A DNA stretch of 64,000 nucleotides. It comes from Ambrosia x helenae (Eukaryota; Streptophyta; Magnoliopsida; Asterales; Asteraceae). The stretch spans positions 100,960,687 through 101,024,686 of the forward strand of contig CM061226.1 in assembly GCA_030844895.1 (NCBI GenBank), written 5' to 3'. Below the pieces are notes generated by a model. That model saw nothing but the letters and a program-made list of their open reading frames with translations. It had not been told where the DNA came from and did no database searches. Both the position numbers and the translations under genes were made by a program. Shown here piece by piece: positions 48,425 through 59,868 of this stretch (positions within the stretch are counted from its first letter, which is position 1; the number at the start of each line of letters is the position of its first letter).

Positions 48425-49606
48425 TAGGGATGAGCATATGGTCCCGAATACCGATCCCGAACCGAAAAAATACCGATCCCGTACCGAACCGATACCGAAC
48501 CGAGGGTGTTCGGGATCGGTATCGGTACCCACTTTCATGTGTTTTCGGTTTCGGTATTAACCGGTATCGGGACGGGATTTTAGCGGTAGTACCGAAAAAA
48601 TACCGAACACCGATAATACCGATACAATACCGAATTTATATACCGATTGAATACCGACTTTTTTATAAATACCGATTGAATACTGATTTTTGTTAACATT
48701 ACTCATGTTTGCTGGTTTGGTGTGGGTTTTTATTGAAACATTAGGAAGTTGCAACTTGTTTGATACTTAAAACTTGTGTTGATGCTTTGTTTTTTCATGT
48801 TTGTAACTTGGTTTGGTTATTTTAAGAACTTCGGCTTATGGTTTCATGTTTGTAGTTTTGTATAGATTTGTAAAGTGCATAACATGGCTGCTATACAGCT
48901 GCATTTACTGCATAAAATCCATGTTTTGGCTGCTGTACAGGTTCAAAAAGTGTGGTTGTAGTGCCCAACAGATTCAAATATGCTGCTGTTTTGGTTGCTG
49001 TACAAGCTGTTTGGGCAGCCTAGGTGCACTGCTGTATATGTGTTCAATTGAAAACAAGTTATGCCATGGCTGCATTATTTTGGTAGATTTTAAAAGTGTA
49101 TTGTTTGTTATTTTGGCTGCTGTTTGGGCAGCCTAGTTTATCCTTGTCACCTGTATAATTCTGAGCAGACACAATGCATAAGATCAATACTTGAATAGGA
49201 GAAAAAAAACCGGTTCATGTCTAGAATTAAAGAACTTTGTTTCTTAAATATTTAATAAAACATTTGAAACCACGTTATGGCTTCACCTTCACTTGATCCA
49301 TTTCTTCTTTTGTAGGATAGAATTTAAGAATATTTCTACTTGATCAACATCTAGAAGTGTGTCATCCATAGCTAAAACCGCATCTTGCAAATGACACAGA
49401 ACGTTCTTATCATTATTAGTGCAAATATACTTTATAAATTCGGTATAAATTCGGTATTATACCGAAATACCCACTCCGATACCGGTACCGATACCGATAC
49501 CGTACCGGTATAATCGGTATCGGTATTGGTTTTTTGGAATTTTCGGTATCGGTATTGTCGGGATCGGTATCGGTTCGGTACCGATACCGTCCCGAGCTCA
49601 TCCCTA
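48425..49606. mobile_element. hAT-type MITE, 1,182 bp, in a transposase intron
   Basis: TIRs TAGGGATGAGC/GCTCATCCCTA with perfect 8-bp duplication ACTGTAAC (48417-48424, 49607-49614), the hAT hallmark. Both arms are built of self-complementary CCGATACCG/GGTATCGG words. Confidence 0.93.
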
Positions 49607-50207
49607 ACTGTAACATTTATCACATTACTTCTTATTAGGAAAAAGAACATGGTCGAAAAATTAAGTGGATTGAAGTATTCTTTGATACCCACCTAAAAAA
49701 AGAAAGCAAGAAAAAATATTGGGCTGGAGAGCTCAACATTAACAGCCTTGAGGGATTTGAGTTCTGTACTAAACGATCAAAAGAAACATACGTAAGTTAT
49801 CTTTTTAATTTGAACTTTTTATACAATTAGGTAATTAGTGTATCAACTTTTAGTAGAACGACAGTCACATTGTTTTGATTAAACATTGTAGGTCAAGTAC
49901 AGGGGTGACATGATCAAATTGCACGGGTCAGATATCAGCCAACATCCTGATGATCTTGATGTGTGGACGAATGTGGCAAGAGGTAGCAGGGGCCGGATGT
50001 TTGGGATAGGATCTTCAGATCCTCATTTTGTGGTAACTGGGAAACCGTCTACATCTTCTAGATCTGCATCATATTTTGGTGACCTAAGGTCGCAAGAGGA
50101 GGTATCCTTTACTTCTCTAAATAAAGATTGCACTCTGTTCTTTTAGTATTAGGCACTGTCAAAGTTAACTTTTTTGGTATTCATCTTTTGAGTTAGCAAA
50201 TATTAAC

Positions 50208-50228
50208 TTTTTTTTTGAACGGCGAAAG

Positions 50229-50275
<47 letters not shown>

Positions 50276-51515
50276 ACCCAGCAAGAGGCTGGAAATACAA
50301 ACACCAAAACCCGGCAAAAGCCGAACAGCCCGACACCAAACCGACAACAAAAAACAGCCCTTACGCACAACTAGCTACATCAAAATCTACCCACTTATCC
50401 CAAGTCGGCATCCGCAGATTCGATCTATGAGTTAGCCACACAAAAGCGTCTTCTTTAACAAGATCCACAGATTTCCTCGGTTGGATAGACTTGTTGTCGA
50501 ACAATTTGACATTCCGGGCCGGCCATATCCTCCAGACAGCAGCGTAGGGGACTGTTAAGACGATGCGTTTCCAATTCTTGGACCCTGGACACGTATTTAA
50601 CCGCTCAAGCAGATCCTGAAGAGTCGAAATATTATCGGGGAATGGAATCCTCATCCAGACAAATAACTCCCACCAAATGCTCTTGGCCACTAAACAATTG
50701 ACAAAAAGATGCGCAGGTTCTTCGGTACCCAAACCACATCGAACACAGGAAGAATCCGTGATGTTAATACCTCTTGTAATGAGTTGGGATCTTGCAGTGA
50801 TTTTCCCTTGTACCGCTCTCCAAACCAGGAAATTAATCTTCAAAGGCGCCCAATAGTTCTAGCAGAATCGACTCACACTAGTGTTAGCCGGTCCCTTTTT
50901 TTCTTCAATATCCAGCCTCACCCCTTTGACCAAGAAGTCGACCCAGAAATTGTTTTCCCACACCCATTTGTCTCTGTCCGTATTAAGCATAACCTGCTCA
51001 AGAACCTGATTAAGCTGCTATAACGCAGCCCGAGCAGCAGTGGTGCACTGTTTTGGTTTAATTTTCCAGCTCCATTTAACTCCTTCATTCGAAACTGAGC
51101 AGCAAGAGGAGACCGATGCATCTTTATCAGCAGCAAGTTTATACAAGTCTGGATTGGCTATTTGCAGAGGCTCATTCAGCAACCATTTATCCTTCCAAAA
51201 TCGGACGTTCTTCCCGTTTCCCAGCTTTACATTAAACTTATCTTGTAAACAGATTCCCACTCTAGCAAATTTCGCTTCCACGCCGCAAATGTTTTTCCAA
51301 ACGCCCGTCATTCCATTCTTACAAGGCACAAAGTTAATATTATTCACCGACCCATGAATCGAAGAAACAACCCGAGCCCAAAGAAGATCTGGTTCATTTT
51401 TGAACCTCCACCACCACTTGGCGAGCATCGAGAGATTAAATTCTTCGATCCCTCCCAAACCGATACCCCCCAATTTTTTCGCTTTCAACAATATTTCCCA
51501 ACGAATCCACAACTA
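50208..51515 (-). mobile_element. 5'-truncated LINE in a transposase intron
   Basis: Minus strand: IRWEILLKAKKLGGIGLGG, VRFWKDKWL (51018-51512), then the zinc-binding zf-RVT region VRCGLGTEEPAHLFVNC and AVWRIWPARN (50361-50843), a (TA)n in the 3' UTR (50230-50272), and the tail CGCCGTTC(A)n. A frame break lies between the two ORFs. No clear target duplication seen. Confidence 0.88.
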
Positions 51516-52439
51516 ATTATGCTAATCATCCTTAATAACTTTAGAATAAGCTTTTTAGTAATTAGGATAAGATTTTTAGAAAACCAAAATTGCATAAAGG
51601 ACCGCTATTGTTACAGCATTTATTGTTGTCATTAACATTGTTTATTTGTTATGTGCATCTAACCTGCAAATTGCCAAGGGAATCTTGGGTCAAAATTATT
51701 TTGTTACTTACATTTTGTTATACCAGCTATTAATGTTTTCTATTGATCATCAACTGCATTTGAACTATAATTAATTAAGGTGTAATTTCGGTTAAACAGT
51801 AGCTTAGGAACTACATTTAAACTTTAAATATTGTTACTTGTTTCTAAGCTACTTGACAAAGAAGAACAAGAGCTTGTGCCTTAAAATTGGCACATTCTAC
51901 ACGAGGAGAATAGACATGAGGTAAAAATGTCAAAAGCGTTCCTACCGGTGCTCACCTCTTTGATTTGTCAAATATTAATATGTATTGTGTTAACAAAGAT
52001 AAACATTATTTGTGGGTTTTCGTTATTTATTAGTATACCAAGTACATTTATAACATTTCAAGATTTTTAGGTTCAAAAAGTACGAGCCGAAATGGAAAAA
52101 GAACTAGAAAATGAAAGGAAATCAAGAAACGAGTTGGAAGAACGAGTGCGACGTATGGAACAAATGGAAAAAGAACGCAAGGAAAATGAAGAAAGGAGGC
52201 AAAAACAATTTGATGAGTTTATGAAAAACATTCAGCCTCCCGGTAGTAATTACTAGTAGTTTTTTTTTTTTTTTTTAATATTCTTAGTTTATGTTAAGAA
52301 TTGTGGTTTTGTAATGAAAACATGTTTTGAATTTAAGATATTGTGTTTCATTAAATTTATAAAGCAGCTTTGAATTATTTAGATTTATTATCATGCATTT
52401 TTTTTAGCAGGATAAAAATCTGGGTATTTTTTTAGTTTT

Positions 52440-52846
52440 GTACTTTAAAGTGTAGGCGTCGGAAATCCGTTGGAAAAGAGACACGGTGTTTTCGTTGGAA
52501 ATGCTTCATGTTTTGTTGAAAATGTGTAGGAAATATGTTCATGTTTTGTCGGAAACGTGTAGGAAAGATGAAAAACTAAAGAAAAGATTTGTTGGAAATG
52601 CGTAGTGGAACAGTATTAATAAAATAAATTAAAAATATATATTTTGTTGGAAATGCGTAGGAAAGTTCCGACGGCACAATTGTGTAGGAAATGCGTAGGA
52701 AAATGTGTTGGAAATGCGTTGTAATTTTTTTTTCGACGAGGGTCATACCTACCACAGTGTTCTGTCGGAAATACGTTGGAAAACACCATTTCCTACACAT
52801 TTCCGACGGAAATTGGCGTAGGAAACCTATTAGTTTTCTAGTAGTG
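52440..52846. repeat. CACTA right subterminal repeats and TIR
   Basis: GGAAATGCGTAGGAAA and variants (TTGGAAATGCGT, GTCGGAAACGTGTAGG) occur about a dozen times in both orientations before the TIR; expected TNPA-type binding sites. Confidence 0.8.
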
Positions 52847-53122
52847 TCACATTTCTCACAAAACCTATTTTTCTATAGAATCTCTACCCTATATATAAAG
52901 AAAAGCAAAAAAAAAAATGAAAAGAAAATTAAACATGGGAAAAGACAAAAAAAAACATATATATAATCAACCATCCAGTATATATAAAAGGTAATTGATC
53001 AAAATTGCAAAACCAAACTAAAAAAACAAAGGCTGAAACATTATATGGTGTTTGTATGAGCAAAGGCCATGTGGACCATTAAAGAATTAGAACTGTTAAC
53101 GATTTGAATTGTTAGTATGTAT
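52847..53122. other. spacer, nothing recognised
   Basis: A-rich flank between the CACTA end and segment B; no gene seen. Confidence 0.5.
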
Positions 53123-54107
53123 AATGGTTGTAGAATGTGCATGTGCATTATTGATGGTATCACATCTCATAATGTTCCTTTTATTTCCTTAGACTTTAGT
53201 AACCTTACGTTAAAACAATAAGTTTGAATTTAATAAACTCTATACTTTATAACTTTATTATTATCTATACTAATTTAAAATGTCGGCTCCCCATGGAAAA
53301 GTCAACATAACCTTGGCTTTTCCATCTATTTACGGTAATGCTATTGTGCTTTGCACTGCCATTCCCTCATCTTTCAGGTAATTGCAACTTCAGTCCCCCT
53401 ACTTTATGTTTCGGTTAATTGCAAGTTTGGCCCCCCTACTTCTCACTGTCACCCTTTATGTTCGAAAGCAAGTCGGTCAAATATAATAAATTAAAATACA
53501 TATTTTTGTGACAAGTAAGATAAATCCAAAAAAATATGTGACTTCCTAATGTACGTTTCTACGCCGCCACAACGCGCGGTAGGTAATCGGTTGATTCTTT
53601 GCTACCTTTTCGACACATTGTGACGCCCCAGCAAACTGCGGCGTCCGGTAAAAAAACGTCCAGCATATTCGTCGTGCGCCGCTACAACGCGCGGCGCCGG
53701 TAAAATAATAGTTATTATTTGAAATAAAGCTTTTTTAGTTTTTTTTTCTTTGGGGTTTTCTATCTTTTCGAATTGGTATCAACCGGCCTAAAAAGCCCGC
53801 CACAAACATGTCAATTTTTTTCCTCTGACACTTTAGAATAAATTTCGTTAAAAACAAACCTGTTATAAAAATTCACTATTTTTTATTGTATCATAAACTA
53901 TACCAATAATAATGTTGTGTACTGGTATTCATTTTTTGGGGCGTTTATCTTTTGTTTGATATAATGAGTGCTAGTATTATATTGAACCGAATTGAAATCG
54001 ACCGAGCTTCCTCTGCGTTGCATAACTGAACAGCTTCCGGCCAAACAATGTTGAAGCTGGAGTTGTAATCAAAAGGGTGATGCTATCTAGACATCCCAAA
54101 AAAAACC

Positions 54108-54520
54108 CTAGACACCCCCTCCACGGACCGTGGAGGCCCCCACGGCCCGTCGTGGCCAAATCAGTGAAAAATGACGGGTCGTGTGGGCCTCCACGGCCCG
54201 TCATTATGTAGAAAAGTGAAAAAAGACGGGCTGTGGAGGCCCCCACGACCCGTTCTAATACGAGGTACGAGGTGTCAGTCTGAACCCCCTGCAAAAGCAG
54301 GTGGTTCAGACTGAAAAGGTGTTTCACCACGGGCCGTGGGGGCCCTGACGGCCCGTCAAAATGATCTAGGTTTGGACATTTAATTAGGGGTCAGACTGAG
54401 AAGGTCTGAAAATGTGTTTCACCACGGGTCGTGGGGGCCCCGACGGCCCGTCAAAATGTATTAGGTCTGGACATTTAATGCCTCCACGACCAGTGGAGGC
54501 CTCGACGGCCCGTCAAGATT
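54108..54520. repeat. GC-rich inverted-motif array upstream of the FAR1-like ORF
   Basis: ACGGCCCGTC/GACGGGCCGT and CCACGG/CCGTGGAGGCC words about ten times in both orientations, in otherwise AT-rich DNA. Copy at 58369-58780. Reverse-strand ORFs across it (53977-54330, 58236-58589) are judged non-coding. Confidence 0.75.
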
Positions 54521-54624
54521 TCAGATTTAACCAAAACGTGATCAGCTTCTTCCTCATTTGAACCAAACCTTAAAACATCACCACTACCAAAACCCTCAGC
54601 CCATCTCAACTTCCCAGTCTCACG

Positions 54625-55214
54625 ATGTCATATTTACATAGCTATTCAACCGTTGACCTGTCTAAGAACGAGTCTTACGTCTCTGAAAGCGTAGGGTATA
54701 AACCCGAGGTTCAAGTTGGTGAAGAGGAGGTTAAATCCGGGCTTCGTGGTAATGACGGGAAGATGCTTCCCGATCTCAACCAGGAATATGTAGAGGAAGA
54801 GGTGTCATTTTTCGTGTCACCAAGCTACCCGTAGTACACATACGGGACTTACCATTCACGCGGGAGTGGTGCTAAGGACTTCGAGGAAGATGATAACGGC
54901 TCTAAGGAAGATGATGTCAACCAGAAAGATGCTTCTGAAGGTGTTGACATAAAAGTGGATCCTAACCCGGATGTTTCATATGAAACCGATCAGGTGCGTT
55001 TATTTATTTACACTATTATATCTTTACATGTTTTAGGGTTTGTTGGATTGAACTAGTATATATTTACAGTGGTATATAATTTAGACTAGTATAAATTCAG
55101 ACTAGACTCTTATATAAATTTTTAGGTATTCGGGTCTGCTGAAGAGTTGAAACAATGGGTTTACGATAGAGCCCTTGCTAGCGGTTACGTCATAGTGACC
55201 GGACATTCTGTTTC
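54625..55214 (+). pseudogene. FAR1-like/MULE-type N-terminal gene fragment (copy 1)
   Basis: Exon 1 54625-54993 (MSYLHSYSTVDLSKNES, acidic stretch, LPDLNQEYVEEEV; TAG at 54832-54834, then DVNQKDASEGVDIKVDPN), intron 54994-55125 (GTGCGT...TTTTTAG), exon 2 from 55126 (VFGSAEELKQWVYDRALASG, YVIVTGHSVS). The second exon is the start of a FAR1-type DNA-binding domain as in Mutator-like transposases and FHY3/FAR1 relatives. The domain is cut at 55214 where segment A begins. Confidence 0.7.
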
Positions 55215-55925
55215 GATTACTAAGTGTTATGTGTCTTATGTCCAAGGCTTGATACCAAACCACATCGAGTCGGGGGTCTCACTGGAAGCAGCCTCTCTAT
55301 TCTTAGGGGTAGAGGTAAGGCTGTCTACATCTTACCCTCCTCAGACCCTACCTTAGCTTTGCTATAGGTGGGATTAACTGAGTACGATGATGAAGATGAT
55401 GATGATGATGATGATTTTTTTTTTTTTATGAAAATGGTTTTCAAACATTTAAAAACATATTTACATTTGAAAACACAACGATTTTATTTAGTTTTTGTTA
55501 CAAAAACACCCGTGATATAATCCTTGGCTTTCATACCACTTGTAAGACCGTGCTTCTTGTCGTACAAGAAATGTTATTCACTTGGTTTTATTCGAATCGA
55601 TGGTAAAAACAAAGACACGGAAACATTTAAAAACATATTTACATTTGAAAACACAACGATTTTATTTAGTTTTTGCTACAAAAACACCCGTGATATAATC
55701 ATTGGCTCTCATACAACTTGTAAGACCGTGCTTCTTGTCGTACAAGAAATGTGATTCACTTGGTTTTATTCGAATCGATGGCAAAAACAAAGACACGGAC
55801 TTTGGATGATTATGTAGATGATATTGAACAAGAATCAATAGGGATGAGCATGGTACCGGTACCGAAAACAACTGGTACGGTACCGGTATTTGAACGTAAA
55901 AATCGGTAAATACCGGTACCGTACC
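55212..55925 (+). repeat. duplicated segment A, second copy
   Basis: Matches 45406-46116. Here the SINE lacks its 5' half, but the hAT MITE continues to its proper end. Confidence 0.92.
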
Positions 55926-56048
55926 GAAATGGTACCGGTACCGGTAGTACCGGTACCAAAAAACAAAAAATGTGGGTACCGATAGTGGTACCGAAATTGA
56001 TTCGGTACCGGTTCGGTACCAGTACCCAGTACCATTTGCTCATCCCTA
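55839..56048. mobile_element. hAT-type MITE, 210 bp, intact
   Basis: TAGGGATGAGCA/TGCTCATCCCTA ends with 8-bp duplication AGAATCAA (55831-55838, 56049-56056). The interior is GGTACCGGTACC-type self-complementary sequence. Confidence 0.93.
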
Positions 56049-56108
56049 AGAATCAAACACACGAAACAATCTCAATCACACATTTTCAATTAAGCTTACA
56101 CAAAGCAA

Positions 56109-56390
56109 TGTTTACAAGACACTCTGTATCACCTAGGACACACCTAAGGAGACACACTAAAATGAGAGAGATTCTTGATTAAAGGGGCGACTAAGGTATT
56201 TATACCAAGCCTTAGTCTCCCCTATGTCTTAGTTTCTTGGTCTAGGGAGACTGGGGCTTAGTCCCCTTAACCTTGAAATTACAACAATGCCATTCTCAAA
56301 CTTAAAACACAAATAAGCGTTATCTAACCTAGCTAGTCAACGACCTAGACGACTAATACTAGCTAGGGACAAACATAAAATGCACTAACA
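56109..56390 (-). repeat. probable copia-type LTR, reverse
   Basis: Minus strand starts TGTTAGTGCA next to a purine tract (56391-56401, AAGGGAGAGAT), has TATAAATA at ~56197-56204, and may end CTTGTAAACA at 56109 or run further towards 56057. Confidence 0.5.
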
Positions 56391-57381
56391 ATCTCTCCCT
56401 TAGACCTTGCTGCTGATTTACTGGCGCATCCTTATCTCCTAGATGGGGATACACACGAAGTGTACTAAAATACTCCCCCTTGGACCTCGTTAATAATATG
56501 TTGTCTTGAAGTCTTCAAATCTGACATTGCTCATCTTAGGGATACACACCACAGTGTTCTTCTACGCCATCCTTGAAGTCTTGAGTACATTCTATTTTAA
56601 GATTGTGGCGTGGCTTCAATTTCACTTCTTGATTCACATCTTCCTCAGCTTCGGTTATTAGAGCCTCACCAAGATCTAGTTACTCTGAAGATGGAATATT
56701 GGGTTCTTGTTGTTTAGGATGATCTTGTTGTTTAAGTCCGGGTCTTGTTCAACTACATGCTATGTCGTTGCCCCCTCGTTTTCTTTGGTCCTGCTAAAAA
56801 GATAAATAAAAACTCCACGAACTACAACTTTCATTAGAAATGACAAAAAATCAAACTGAATCAAAAACCTCGATTTTGAAATTCTTGAAGTTAATCATTT
56901 AGTTATACTTCTAAGAATTGTCCATTATGGCCCTTGATCTTCTGACTATATAGAGAAATGAATCTTTCGCAAATAACTCATTCTCCCCCTGAACTTTTAA
57001 ATATGTCATTTTTAATCCGAACTTTTAAAAACATTTTAACTTTTAACCCTGAAAGTGATATTTTGACCCTTAAAGTTTTAAGTCTCAACTTATCGTGTTT
57101 CGGTTTCAGATCTGAAATTCTAATTCAAGAATTTTGTATTCCAACATCGCTTAATTGCAACAGCGGAGTCAATACCGATACATGTATTATTTTATGGTTT
57201 TCAATCAATGTAAAACACGTGTCGATTGCTACGCCGAGTGTTGGTATCATGTTGGTACTGTAAAGAATCGATTAGAATCGATTCTGACTTAGAGCCCGCG
57301 ACGAAGCGTCAGGAAATCCCACCAGTTAGTTATCAAAATGGTTTTCCCTCACATATTTACTAATCAGTTTATTTTGTTTTG
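56391..57381. other. probable retroelement interior, no supported ORF
   Basis: Follows the LTR-like sequence on its internal side; reversed purine tracts (TCTCCCTT, CTCCCCCTTGG, TCTCCCCCTGAAC) recur. The ORF at 56958-57263 has no recognisable motif. Confidence 0.4.
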
Positions 57382-59378
57382 AATGGTTGTAGAATGTGCA
57401 TGTGCATTATTGATGGTATCACATCTCATAATGTTCCTTTTATTTCCTTAGACTTTAGTAACCTTACGTTAAAACAATAAGTTTGAATTTAATAAACTCT
57501 ATACTTTATAACTTTATTATTATCTATACTATTTTAGAATGTCGGCTCCCCATGGAAAAGTCAACATAACCTTGGCTTTTCCATCTATTTACGGTAATGC
57601 TATTGTGCTTTGCACTGCCATCCCCTCATCTTTCAGGTAATTGCAACTTCAGCCCCCCTACTTTATGTTTCGGTTAATTGCAAGTTTGGTCCCCCTACTT
57701 CTCACTGCCACCCTTTATGTTCGAAAGCAAGTCGGTCAAATATAATACATTAAAATACATATTTTTGTGACAAGTAAGATAAATCCAAAAAAATATGTGA
57801 CTTCCTAATGTACGTTTCTACGCCGCCACAACGCGCGGTAGGTAATCGGTTGATTATTTGCTACCTTTTCGACACATTGTGACGCCCCAGCAAACTGCGG
57901 CGTCCGGTAAAAAACGTCCAGCATATTCGTCGTGCGCCGCTACAACGCGCGGCGCCGGTAAAATAATAGTTATTATTTGAAATAAAGCTTTTTTAGTTTT
58001 TTTTTTCTTTGGGGTTTTCTATCTTTTCGAATTGGTATCAACCGGCCTAAAAAGCCCGCCACAAACATGTCAATTTTTTTCCTCTGACACTTTAGAATAA
58101 ATTTCGTTAAAAACGAACCTGTTATAAAAATTCACTATTTTTTATTGTATCATAAACTATACCAATAATAATGTTGTGTACTGGTATTCATTTTTTGGGG
58201 CGTTTATCTTTTGTTTGATATAATGAGTGCTAGTATTATATTGAACCGAATTGAAATCGACCGAGCTTCCTCTGCGTTGCATAACTGAACAGCTTCCGGC
58301 CAAACAATGTTGAAGCTGGAGTTGTAATCAAAAGGGTGATGCTATCTAGACATCCCAAAAAAAACCCTAGACACCCCCTCCACGGACCGTGGAGGCCCCC
58401 ACGGCCCGTCGTGGCCAAATCAGTGAAAAATGACGGGTCGTGTGGGCCTCCACGGCCCGTCATTATGTAGAAAAGTGAAAAAAGACGGGCTGTGGAGGCC
58501 CCCACGACCCGTTCTAATACGAGGTACGAGGTGTCAGTCTGAACCCCCTGCAAAAGCAGGTGGTTCAGACTGAAAAGGTGTTTCACCACGGGCCGTGGGG
58601 GCCCTGACGGCCCGTCAAAATGATCTAGGTTTGGACATTTAATTAGGGGTCAGACTGAGAAGGTCTGAAAATGTGTTTCACCACGGGTCGTGGGGGCCCC
58701 GACGGCCCGTCAAAATGTATTAGGTCTGGACATTTAATGCCTCCACGACCAGTGGAGGCCTCGACGGCCCGTCAAGATTTCAGATTTAACCAAAACGTGA
58801 TCAGCTTCTTCCTCATTTGAACCAAACCTTAAAACATCACCACTACCAAAACCCTCAGCCCATCTCAACTTCCCAGTCTCACGATGTCATATTTACATAG
58901 CTATTCTTCGTGGTAATGACGGGAAGATGCTGCCCGATCTCAACCAGGAATATGTAGAGGAAGAGGTGTCATTTTTCGTGTCACCAAGCTACCCGTAGTA
59001 CACATACGGGACTTACCATTCACGCGGGAGTGGTGCTAAGGACTTCGAGGAAGATGATAACGGCTCTAAGGAAGATGATGTCAACCAGAAAGATGCTTCT
59101 GAAGGTGTTGACATAAAAGTGGATCCTAACCCGGATGTTTCATATGAAACCGATCAGGTGCGTTTATTTATTTACACTATTATATCTTTACATGTTTTAG
59201 GGTTTGTTGGATTGAACTAGTATATATTTACAGTGGTATATAATTTAGACTAGTATAAATTCAGACTAGACTCTTATATAAATTTTTAGGTATTCGGGTC
59301 TGCTAAAGAGTTGAAACAATGGGTTTACGATAGAGCCCTTGCTAGCGGTTACGTCATAGTGACCGGACATTCTGTTTC
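57382..59378 (+). repeat. duplicated segment B, second copy
   Basis: As 53123-55214 but lacking 95 bp (equivalent of 54648-54742). Its right flank is the natural continuation of the FAR1-like exon. Confidence 0.93.
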
Positions 59379-59550
59379 AAAAGGCATGGGAAATAAAGCA
59401 AAAAAAATTAAGATATGGCTGAGATGCGACCATGGTGGCGAACACCAAAGTACAGCCACAGTACGGGTTTCGGGTAGCAAAAAGATTAACTGTCCATTTA
59501 AGTTAATAGGGAGGCTACGCAAAGAGGGTTGGATCCCCGACGACAGCCCT
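58884..59550 (+). pseudogene. FAR1-like/MULE-type gene fragment (copy 2)
   Basis: Exon 1 from ATG 58884 is frameshifted by the 95-bp deletion after MSYLHSYS and keeps the later TAG; intron 59158-59289; exon 2 from 59290 extends past copy 1: KAKKIKIWLRCDHGGEH, VRVSGSKKINCPFKLIGRL. The two Cys (LRCD, NCPF) fit the CC half of the FAR1/WRKY-GCM1 zinc finger; the HxH half is missing because the frame passes into another sequence at ~59550. Confidence 0.72.
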
Positions 59551-59868
59551 TGGGGGCGGATGTTTGCTGACCTCCACCATGATGTGCATCGGCCCCTTAC
59601 GATCGAGTTCATCTCCACATTTTGCTATACGTCGCTCCCAGCCGGTGTGGATCCCGGCCCTGAGCATGATCCTGAGATGCGGTTCAGGTTGTTTGGAGAG
59701 CTCCACACATTTTCGATGGACGATTAGGCTACGAGATGTTTAGGGTGGTACAGAGAGGACGAGCTCGTCCGGGATATGTACGTTGCAGGCTTGACCGAAT
59801 TGCAAGACGACATGCTGATGGCGTGGTGGCCCACTATCGGTGGTCCAGCGTATTTGGTGGATGGTGTA
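59551..59868 (+). pseudogene. Athila ORF1-like fragment (tentative)
   Basis: RPLTIEFISTFCYTSL, MRFRLFGELHTFSMDD, TAG at 59725-59727, then GWYREDELVRDMYVAGL and DMLMAWWPTIGGPAYLVDGV in the same frame. The spacing of these blocks resembles the ORF1/retrotransposon-associated domain of Athila-type elements in Asteraceae. Cut by the LTR at 59865. Confidence 0.45.

Larger units (their letters stand above)
46831..52256 (+). pseudogene. CACTA second gene, Transposase_24 (Ptta/En/Spm) type, 7 exons, one stop
   Basis: Exons with GT/AG edges: 46831-47621, 47712-47835, 47921-48145, 48229-48360, 49639-49791, 49892-50101, 52071-52256. Exon 1 (Gly/His/Ser-rich) has a ~217-bp internal duplication. Then LATMFARFG, FCWDPENEKLIYDAFV, WNTEKWLNKSVSGR, KIKWIEVFFDTHLKK, FCTKRS and a final Glu/Arg-rich coiled coil (EKELENERKSRNELEERVRR). 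This is the plant Ptta/En/Spm accessory protein (TNPA-like, binds subterminal repeats). One stop, TAA at 47764-47766 in exon 2, interrupts it. Intron 4 carries a hAT MITE and intron 6 a LINE; both could be spliced out. Confidence 0.82.
46117..52846 (+). mobile_element. CACTA (En/Spm) element, 5'-truncated
   Basis: Begins abruptly in the transposase DUF4216 coding region at the MITE junction and ends with the right TIR, which in reverse reads CACTACTAGAAAACTAATAG (52827-52846). Two gene remnants, a hAT MITE, a LINE and right subterminal repeats are inside. Confidence 0.88.
53123..55214 (+). repeat. duplicated segment B, first copy
   Basis: Near-identical to 57382-59378 (about a dozen substitutions by eye, plus a 95-bp deletion in the other copy). 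Ends mid-exon at TGTTTC, joined to segment A at a short shared word. Confidence 0.93.

Noticed and set aside
48430..48696. Arg/Tyr/Pro-rich ORFs on both strands, also 49416-49692 and 55835-56062
   Set aside because: They are translations of the CCGATACC/GGTACCGG arms of hAT MITEs.
53977..54330. Reverse ORF of 117 codons, repeated at 58236-58589
   Set aside because: It lies across the GC-rich inverted array; identity between copies reflects the DNA duplication, and there is no recognisable domain.
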